The position numbers were made by a program, and so were the translations under genes. Shown piece by piece: positions 58,001-64,000 of a stretch of DNA of 64,000 bases. The notes under the pieces were generated by a model. The model was not told where the DNA came from and did not search any database. It was given only the letters and a program-made list of their open reading frames with translations. Numbering within the stretch: position 1 is the stretch's first letter; each line of letters starts with the position of its first letter. This DNA is from Chitinophagaceae bacterium (lineage in GTDB: Bacteria; Bacteroidota; Bacteroidia; Chitinophagales; Chitinophagaceae): positions 1 through 64,000 of the forward strand of contig CANGIY010000005.1 of the NCBI GenBank assembly GCA_947454235.1. Direction: 5' to 3'.

Positions 58001-61000
58001 TTGAACGGCGTTGCTGCTACAGCTTGTTCCGGTACTCCTTCTGGTGGTACTTCATCTTCTTCGTCTCCGATTAGCCGTTCAGGATTAGGATTCACACTTT
58101 CTGTTACAGGTTACTCTGTTTCAGGTGGTATCCAATTCCAATGGCAGTCATCAGCCGATGGTAGTTCATGGAGCGACATCACAGGTGCAACTTTGAGTAG
58201 TTATACAATTTCGGCAGGTATTACATCTAGTACATATTATAGGTGTAATGTTACTTGTTCGTACTCATCAACTACTACTGCATCAAGTACAACAATGGTG
58301 ACTTACTTACCGGCTTCAAGTTGTTCTCCTGCACCAACTTTCTCGAATGCAGCATTGTCTTGCAGCAGTTACGGCATGGTGTGCGCAACAACTACTTATC
58401 CGTTTAGGATAAATGGTGAGTCAAGTACTTCTATTACGGATGCTACCGGTTGTAATGGAACAGGTTATACCGACCAGACAACCACAAGTGGTATGACATC
58501 ATTGATATTGAATGCTGCAACAACTTACGGTGTTACTTTCGGTACATCTGGTTCTTACGGTATGAGCTATCAGGTATGGATTGACTTCAATAACAACGGT
58601 ACTTTCGAAACAACTGAAAGTGTTGGTGGTATTTCTTCTTCTACAACCGGTTCTGTTACCTGGTCAGGTACTATTACTTTACCGTCAGGTGCTACTATCG
58701 CCCCTGGTGTTCGCAGAATGAGGATTGAAGGTGTTTATTATGGTAACACATTGTTGTATCCTAATATCGCTCCGTGTCCTACAACTGCTAACTCAAGCTA
58801 CGGTGAGGTGCGCGATTATGTTGTAACAGTAGCTGTTCCTCCAACATACACATTGTCTCCAACGTCAATGGCATTTGGTACGAACGATACTACTGCAGCT
58901 TCATCAGCTATGACAGCAACGTTGACAGGTTCTTACTTGGTGCCTTCATCAGGTAACTACACTGTAACAGCTCCAACAGGCTTCCAGGTTTCACCTGACG
59001 GTTCTACTTGGACTACTAGTTACTCTGTAGCTTATTCTGGTTCTTCAATTGCTTCATCATCGGTTTACGTACGCTTTAAGCCAACTAACTATGTTTCTTA
59101 TACTGGTAGTGTAACAATCTCTGGTGCAGGTTGGATTACTAACCCTACTATTGCTGTTAGCGGTACAGGTGGTCCTATGTGTTCGGGTACTCCGGGTGCA
59201 GGTGTTTCTGTAGCTTACCCTAGTGGTGGTACAGCATCAACTGTTATTGCTCTTGGCTTGACGGGTGTTTCTTCTGTTGGTGGTTTAACTTACCAATGGC
59301 AGTCTTCATCTACAGGTACAGGTGGCTGGTCTGACATCACCGGTGCTACAAACTCTACTTATGTTTTCAGTGGTTTGTCAGCAACTACATATTATCAATG
59401 TATTGTTACTTGCTCTATTTCTAGTTCTTCTGCTACATCTACTTCAGTAAGAGTTACAAGGATCGCTTCTTCAAGCTGTACACCTGTATTCTATTATGGT
59501 AACAGCAGCAGCTATTATACAACAGCAAGTGCTACTTACCCGTTGAAAATCAATGGTGTTTATGGTACAAACCTGACAGATAATACTTCTTTGTCTTGTT
59601 CTTCAGTATGCGGTTATGTTGATAACACAAGCGTATCTGCAATGACCAATCTGATTTTAAGTAAGGGTGCAACTTACACTGTAACAACAGGTTGTCAGGG
59701 TGGTAGTTCTAACATGAACCACCAAATCTGGATTGACTTCAACAACAACGGTGTTTTTGAAACGACAGAAACAATGGGTGGTGCGAATAGTCTTAGTGGT
59801 AACGTGCAAACTTTTGCCATCACTATTCCATCTTCAGCATCTTACCCTGCTGGCGGTTACAGAATGCGTGTTGAAGCAGAGTACTATTATCACTCATATT
59901 CAGGCATGAACCCTTGTCCATCAGGTACATCGTACACTGGTTACTACTATTATGGTGAGGTGCGTGATTACTTGGTTACAGTGGTTCAACCACCTTTACC
60001 GGTGTTCTCTCCAACTTCTGTTACATTCCCAATTACTACAACAGGTACATGTGCTACTACAACTGATAACTTCTCTTGTACATACTTGTCTCCTGCTTCT
60101 GGTACAGTAACAGTAAGTGCTCCATCAGGTTATCAAGTATCACCTGACGGTTCAACTTGGACAAGTTCTTACTACTTGATTTCTTACACAGGTTCTGCGA
60201 TTTCTTCTACGCCAATTTACATTCAGTTCTGCCCTTCAACTGCAGGTACTTACACAGGTACTGTAACAGTTACAGGTGCTAACCTTGCTTCATTGGCTAA
60301 CCTTCCGGTTTCAGGTACTGCTGCTGCAGCTTGTTCTGGTACTCCAACAGCGGGTTCTGCTGCGGTTTCTCCTGGTTATGGTGTTGGTTCAACTGCCTTC
60401 ACTTTAACAGCTACAGGTTATACTGTAGGTGGTGGAATTACTTTCCAATGGCAAAAATCAACTGACGGAACTTCATGGTCTAACATCTCGGGTGCTACAA
60501 CAACTCCTTACACTTATACAGGTGGTATTACAGCTAATACTTACTTCAGGTGTAATGTAACTTGTTCATTCTCAAGTTCTACTGCTAGTTCTTCATCGGC
60601 ACTTGCATACTACTTGAGTGGTTCAAGCTGTACACCTGTATTCTATTATGGACCTTCAAGTACTTATTCTTGGCTTGGTACTTCGACTTATCCGTTTAAA
60701 GTGGCAGGTTATGGTAGTACTACTATGACTGATCCTACGAACACTTCTAGTTCTTATACTGATCAAACAGGTACTTCTTACAACGTAACACTTGCTGCAG
60801 GTTCTACCTATGGCGTTACAGTTGGTGCAGGAAGTACAAGTTATTCTCATAGCTATCAGATCTGGATTGACTTCAATAGAAACGGTTCATTCGAGACTTC
60901 TGAATCAGTTGGTGGCTTGGGAGGTTCTTCTACCATTACATCAACTTTCAATATTTCGATTCCTGCTGTTTCAACTGGTATTACTCCTGGTTATTACAGG

Positions 61001-64000
61001 ATGAGGGCTACATCAGAGTACTATTACCATAGTTACCCTTCAATGAGTCCATGTCCTACAAGTAGTTCTGGTTCTTATTATTATGGTGAGGTGCGCGATT
61101 ATGCTGTTAATATCTATTGTCCTCCGACAGCGGTATTTACATCATCTAGTTTGCCTTTCCCTCCAACTACAACTGGTACTTCTTCTACAGCGTTGAGTAA
61201 TCCTGTTACTTATTATTACTTAACTCCTACAAGTGGTAACGTAACAGTAACTGCTCCATCGGGATTCCAGGTGTCACCTGACGGTTCAACTTGGACAAGT
61301 TCTTATACTACTTCTTATTCAACTACTGTAGTTACAGGTAACGTAATTTATGTACAGTTCAACCCGGTTACTGCAACTACCTATACTGGTTCAGTTACTG
61401 TAACAGGTGGTGGTTTGTCAGGTGCTGGTTTTGGTGTTAGCGGTACAGGTGCTGCTCCTTGTAGTGGTACGCCTACTGCCGGTTCTATCAGCATTACTCC
61501 TGCATCAGGTAACTCAACTACTGCATTTACTGCAACAGTTACAGGTTATACTTCAGCAGGTGGTATCCAGTTCCAATGGCAAAGTTCAACAGACAATGCT
61601 ACTTGGTCTAACATCTCAGGTGCTTCACTTTCTACTTACAGCTTCACAGGTATTACTGCTAACAAGTACTACAGGTGTGTTGTAACATGTTCTTATTCAT
61701 CTAGCTCGGCTAACACAGCTAGCCAATTGTTGTATTATTTCGCTCCTTCAAGTTGTACGCCGGTATGGTATTACAATGGTTGTAGCAACTATATGATTGT
61801 TGGTAATGCTTCTTATCCGTTCAGGTTGGTAGGTGCTTCAGGTACAATCAACGATAACCAAAACTGTAATGCAGCCGGTTATATTGATTCTACTTCAGCA
61901 GTGTCTTCAGCATATACATGTCAATTGAATGCGGGTGGTACTTACAACCTCACAATTGGTGCAAACAGTTATGCCTACACTATGTACGATCAGGAGTGGA
62001 TTGACTTCAACAACGATGGTACTTTCCAAACTACTGAATCAGTAGGTGGATCATCTGGTTGGACAGGTATTACTACTTCACACACCATCTCAATTCCTGC
62101 TGCTACAGCCGGTATTGCTCCTGGTTATTATCGTATGAGGGTTGAGGCTGAGTATAACTATCACGCATATCCTAACTTGTTACCTTGCCCTAACAGTAGT
62201 TCAACTTCTAACTACTATGGTGATGTAAGGGATTACAAAGTGTATATTTATGTTCCTCCAACAGCTACAGTATCTCCAAGTTCATTGTCTTTTGCTCCTG
62301 TTGAAACAGGTACATGTTCAACTCCGTTGACATCAACCATTTCAGCGGTTTACTTGTCACCTTCATCAGGTTCGGTTACATTAACTGCACCTACAGGTTA
62401 CCAAGTATCTCTTGACGGTTCAACTTATGCTACTTCATACGCTTTAACTTACACTGGTTCTACACTCGCTTCTACAACTGTTTATGTTAAGTTGTGCCCT
62501 TCTTTGGCAACTACTTATTCAGGTACAGTTACAATGACAGGCGGTGGCTTATCAGGTGCTGGTATTGCAGTAACAGGTACAGGTGCAACACCATGTTCTG
62601 GTACTCCGTCAGCAGGTTCTGCATCAGCTTCTCCTTCATGGGCGAGTGCTTCTTCTTCGTTTACGTTGTCAGTAACAGGTTATTCAGTTGCTGGTGGGTT
62701 AACGTTCCAGTGGCAGTCTTCTACAAGTGCATACTCTGGTTTCAGTAACATTAGTGGTGCTACTAACACAACATATGTTGTTACTGGTGGCATCTCTACA
62801 ACAATGTACTATCAATGTATTGTAACTTGTACGCACGGTGGTGCTTCAGCTACTTCAGGTTATACGACTGTTTCGTATGTGCCTGCTTCTAGCTGTACAC
62901 CGGCGTCATATTACACTCCTACGAATACCACATCTGCAATAGCTACTTCATCGACATATCCATTTAAAATCAATGGTTATTCTGGTGCTATTAATGATGC
63001 GAACGGTCCTAACTTGACTAGCCTTGGTTATTCTGATATGACAGCTTCTGGTGGTAGCTATACTTGTACTTTGGCCGCAGGTAGTTCTTATACAACTACT
63101 ATTGGTTCAAATACAAGTGCTTATACTCAAAGTTGCCAATTCTGGATTGACTTCAACTCAAATGGTACTTTCGAATCTACAGAGTCTGTGGGTGGTCAGT
63201 CTGGTTGGACATCAGTTTCATTGAATCCGGTTATCACTATCCCTAGTGCTTCAACAGGTTCAATTATAGCTGGTGCTTACAGGATGCGTGTTCAGGAAGA
63301 ATATTATTATCACACTTACCCAAGCCAATTGCCTTGCCCTAACAGCAGCTCAACTTCTAGCTACTATGTAGATACACGTGATTACTTGGTTACGATTTAT
63401 GTGCCACCAACAGTAACAGCTTCGCCTACATCTATAGCGTTCCCTGCTACCGTTACAGGTACAGCGTCTTCTGCTATCACTAGCACTATCAACGGTTACT
63501 ACTTGTCTCCATCAGCCGGCAACTTAACAGTTACTGCGCCTACTGGCTTCAGAGTTTCTGCTGACGGTACTACTTATGGTACAACATGTGCAATTTCTTA
63601 CACAGGTGCTTCTGTTTCTTACTACACATTGTATGTAACATTCAACCCATCGGCAACAACAACCTACACAGGTTCAGTAGCTATTACTGGTGGTGGTTTG
63701 AGTTCTGCTACTAACATTGCTGTAAGCGGTACAGGTGCAGTGGCTTGTTCTGGTACACCAACTGCGGGTACTGCAACAGCTTCTCCTGCTGCGGGTAATG
63801 GCACAACTCCATTTACATTGTCATTGTCTGGTTATACTACTACAGGTGGTATCCAATTCCAGTGGCAGTCATCGGCGTCTAGTACTTCAGGTTGGTCAGA
63901 CATTTACGGTGCAACACTTTCTTCGTACAGCTTCACGGGTATCTCTGCAAGTATGTACTATCGTTGCGTTGTTACATGTTCTTACTCAAGTACAAGTGCT
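55010..64000 (+). CDS. Giant secreted repeat protein (partial), GEVED adhesin-like
   Basis: Open from ATG 55010 (or 55025) to the window edge without a stop, at least 2,997 codons; not closed here. The signal peptide ends near TWGQT. An N-terminal domain (about 30-225, DNRLRE-like, WVVFDLSSIP) is followed by units beginning CSGTP at 55700, 56873, 58025, 59180, 60332, 61460, 62594 and 63746. Spacings of 1128 to 1173 bp are all multiples of 3. Each unit has an Ig-like part (FQWQSS..W then TCSYSS), a GEVED domain (IDFNNNGTFETTE then YGEVRDY) and a third domain (APxGFxVSxDGS...TYTG). It is probably a surface adhesin with a T9SS sorting end outside the window. Confidence 0.92.
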   Translation, partial: MFKVRMKKLYLFLVLLCLQAATWGQTTATIYCTGASTAFNSGFVNGTYNVYSRNANAMTLIDNRSTTTARDYGWVVFDLSSIPQGATVTAVTYGYYVSTYTAGVAPAFSYDLGYPGDLSLCTDVGILFNQIRYNRLGWGPVVLNQTAGSTAFGTATGNQTQNLLSGSSAATTFFQQNAGGKVSVCMYMTSTASGATRQYTVAGEAGAGGSSTSAANHVPYLQITYTAPSSCSGTPATANVACSPRAANNTNSMITMGLSGSTVATGLTYQWQKSTTSSTSGFTNISGATQANYSQYALGATTTTYFRCIVTCTGSSTSTTSNVDSVMYMPPASCVPTVSTSYYPDYIVSSTSPLGGMSNYPVTMAGESGTTLLDSCRPSTKGFADHTADVNYSPVTIFKTYTHKLKWMNSYYSMGLSVWIDFNGNGTFESTENVGTHAAVGTTGTPRADSMTLSAAPTGAVTGYVRMRIVSSYYGITLSTFSSAPCASLTYGDCRDYLINIQNPPPTLATSPTSIAFSAIPVSSTSATSSTAMAGSFLLPTSGSLTITPPANFDVSPDGSTWTSYGSAYTQTYTAGSTSAPIYVRFNGPASVGTYTGSIAITGGGLSSTVYVPVSGITANPCSGTPTAGTVSVSSTYGGSSTVFNFTLTGYTAAAGISFQWQTSTDSSSWSNISGATSTTYSYTGLTATKYVQCIVTCSYSSTSATSNGIKLLYYPSSGCTPSFSSATLACSTYGMVAATSANPFRINGASSTSITDNTTCSGSGYTDQSTTSGMTGLILNAATSYGVTFGTSGSYGMTYQVYVDFNRNGLFETTESVGGIAASSTASATWSTTITIPSAAAAGLTPGRNRMRIIAEYYSSTYTYPNIIGCPTSASYTYGEARDYSITLNVPPVATVTPTAITFPPQTTGTPSSAITASLTGSYLLPSSGNFTLTAPSGFEISSDGSTWASSYAVSYTASTLGATTIYTRINPPSSGTYTGTLTISGGGVSVAPYVVLNGVAATACSGTPSGGTSSSSSPISRSGLGFTLSVTGYSVSGGIQFQWQSSADGSSWSDITGATLSSYTISAGITSSTYYRCNVTCSYSSTTTASSTTMVTYLPASSCSPAPTFSNAALSCSSYGMVCATTTYPFRINGESSTSITDATGCNGTGYTDQTTTSGMTSLILNAATTYGVTFGTSGSYGMSYQVWIDFNNNGTFETTESVGGISSSTTGSVTWSGTITLPSGATIAPGVRRMRIEGVYYGNTLLYPNIAPCPTTANSSYGEVRDYVVTVAVPPTYTLSPTSMAFGTNDTTAASSAMTATLTGSYLVPSSGNYTVTAPTGFQVSPDGSTWTTSYSVAYSGSSIASSSVYVRFKPTNYVSYTGSVTISGAGWITNPTIAVSGTGGPMCSGTPGAGVSVAYPSGGTASTVIALGLTGVSSVGGLTYQWQSSSTGTGGWSDITGATNSTYVFSGLSATTYYQCIVTCSISSSSATSTSVRVTRIASSSCTPVFYYGNSSSYYTTASATYPLKINGVYGTNLTDNTSLSCSSVCGYVDNTSVSAMTNLILSKGATYTVTTGCQGGSSNMNHQIWIDFNNNGVFETTETMGGANSLSGNVQTFAITIPSSASYPAGGYRMRVEAEYYYHSYSGMNPCPSGTSYTGYYYYGEVRDYLVTVVQPPLPVFSPTSVTFPITTTGTCATTTDNFSCTYLSPASGTVTVSAPSGYQVSPDGSTWTSSYYLISYTGSAISSTPIYIQFCPSTAGTYTGTVTVTGANLASLANLPVSGTAAAACSGTPTAGSAAVSPGYGVGSTAFTLTATGYTVGGGITFQWQKSTDGTSWSNISGATTTPYTYTGGITANTYFRCNVTCSFSSSTASSSSALAYYLSGSSCTPVFYYGPSSTYSWLGTSTYPFKVAGYGSTTMTDPTNTSSSYTDQTGTSYNVTLAAGSTYGVTVGAGSTSYSHSYQIWIDFNRNGSFETSESVGGLGGSSTITSTFNISIPAVSTGITPGYYRMRATSEYYYHSYPSMSPCPTSSSGSYYYGEVRDYAVNIYCPPTAVFTSSSLPFPPTTTGTSSTALSNPVTYYYLTPTSGNVTVTAPSGFQVSPDGSTWTSSYTTSYSTTVVTGNVIYVQFNPVTATTYTGSVTVTGGGLSGAGFGVSGTGAAPCSGTPTAGSISITPASGNSTTAFTATVTGYTSAGGIQFQWQSSTDNATWSNISGASLSTYSFTGITANKYYRCVVTCSYSSSSANTASQLLYYFAPSSCTPVWYYNGCSNYMIVGNASYPFRLVGASGTINDNQNCNAAGYIDSTSAVSSAYTCQLNAGGTYNLTIGANSYAYTMYDQEWIDFNNDGTFQTTESVGGSSGWTGITTSHTISIPAATAGIAPGYYRMRVEAEYNYHAYPNLLPCPNSSSTSNYYGDVRDYKVYIYVPPTATVSPSSLSFAPVETGTCSTPLTSTISAVYLSPSSGSVTLTAPTGYQVSLDGSTYATSYALTYTGSTLASTTVYVKLCPSLATTYSGTVTMTGGGLSGAGIAVTGTGATPCSGTPSAGSASASPSWASASSSFTLSVTGYSVAGGLTFQWQSSTSAYSGFSNISGATNTTYVVTGGISTTMYYQCIVTCTHGGASATSGYTTVSYVPASSCTPASYYTPTNTTSAIATSSTYPFKINGYSGAINDANGPNLTSLGYSDMTASGGSYTCTLAAGSSYTTTIGSNTSAYTQSCQFWIDFNSNGTFESTESVGGQSGWTSVSLNPVITIPSASTGSIIAGAYRMRVQEEYYYHTYPSQLPCPNSSSTSSYYVDTRDYLVTIYVPPTVTASPTSIAFPATVTGTASSAITSTINGYYLSPSAGNLTVTAPTGFRVSADGTTYGTTCAISYTGASVSYYTLYVTFNPSATTTYTGSVAITGGGLSSATNIAVSGTGAVACSGTPTAGTATASPAAGNGTTPFTLSLSGYTTTGGIQFQWQSSASSTSGWSDIYGATLSSYSFTGISASMYYRCVVTCSYSSTSA
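56873..58024 (+). repeat. Representative internal repeat unit of the giant gene
   Basis: 1152 bp, 384 codons: CSGTPTAGT start, Ig-like, a CTPSF-type segment, GEVED, then the VSPTxITF/TGSYLLPSSG domain. Later units are 376-385 codons and keep the same order, with cysteines in TCSYSS, SSCTP and PCP conserved. Confidence 0.85.

Noticed and set aside
57030-62748. Several small frames inside the giant gene on both strands
   Set aside because: Shadows of a low-complexity Thr/Ser/Gly-rich coding sequence that itself stays open throughout.
1-64000. CRISPR array or tRNA attachment site
   Set aside because: No regularly spaced short direct repeats and no tRNA cloverleaf were seen. The prophage is of the transposing type and does not need a tRNA site.

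Overview
The window looks like a Bacteroidota chromosome, probably Chitinophagaceae-like. The signs are promoters of the TAnnTTTG type, porX (the type IX secretion, T9SS, regulator), a T9SS-type C-terminal sorting domain, GEVED-domain repeats, and many REP-like hairpins. No rRNA, tRNA or CRISPR array was recognised. Genus cannot be fixed from the sequence.

Positions ~159-38641 form a Mu-like transposable prophage lying 21 bp beyond the porX stop codon. Inverted copies of a transposase-site-like motif lie at both edges. A leftward early block (9560 down to ~575) holds a Ner-like protein, MuA-like transposase, MuB-like ATPase, a DUF3164-like protein, a DnaA domain-IV protein, MazG-like and ASCH proteins, a RecA-like ATPase and a frameshifted cytosine methylase. 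A LexA/CI-type repressor (9690-10379) diverges from it over an operator-like palindrome. Next come cargo genes: a lipoprotein, a secreted protein with a T9SS sorting domain, and a DUF2335 membrane protein. Late genes run in two divergent arms from ~20.1-20.36 kb. Leftward are the terminase subunits, a portal, and an F-like head protein with a nuclease-like tail, then connector and tail-completion proteins. Rightward are protease/scaffold, major capsid, lysis genes, sheath, tube, a frameshifted tail chaperone pair, tape measure, hub, spike, baseplate, fibres and a deleted adenine methylase. A strongly base-paired ~85-nt element and a terminator close the element.

Right of the prophage is host chromosome: porX, a GNAT acetyltransferase, a membrane patatin, a secreted repeat protein, infC (without rpmI/rplT next to it), an SDR, a periplasmic cyclophilin, a GHL10 glycosidase-like protein, an ABC permease, a WG-repeat protein, a DUF983 protein and two tandem arylsulfotransferase-like secreted proteins. 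From 55010 to the window edge runs one giant secreted gene of at least 2,997 codons. It is built from units of about 380 residues (Ig-like, GEVED and a third beta-rich domain) and is still open at the edge.

Most worth a second look: the terminal hairpin RNA candidate (38254-38338), the T9SS-sorted phage cargo, the holin/u-spanin-like composite, the purine-rich repeat before six late genes, REP hairpins inside phage coding sequence, and the Cys-rich reading frame at the left end.
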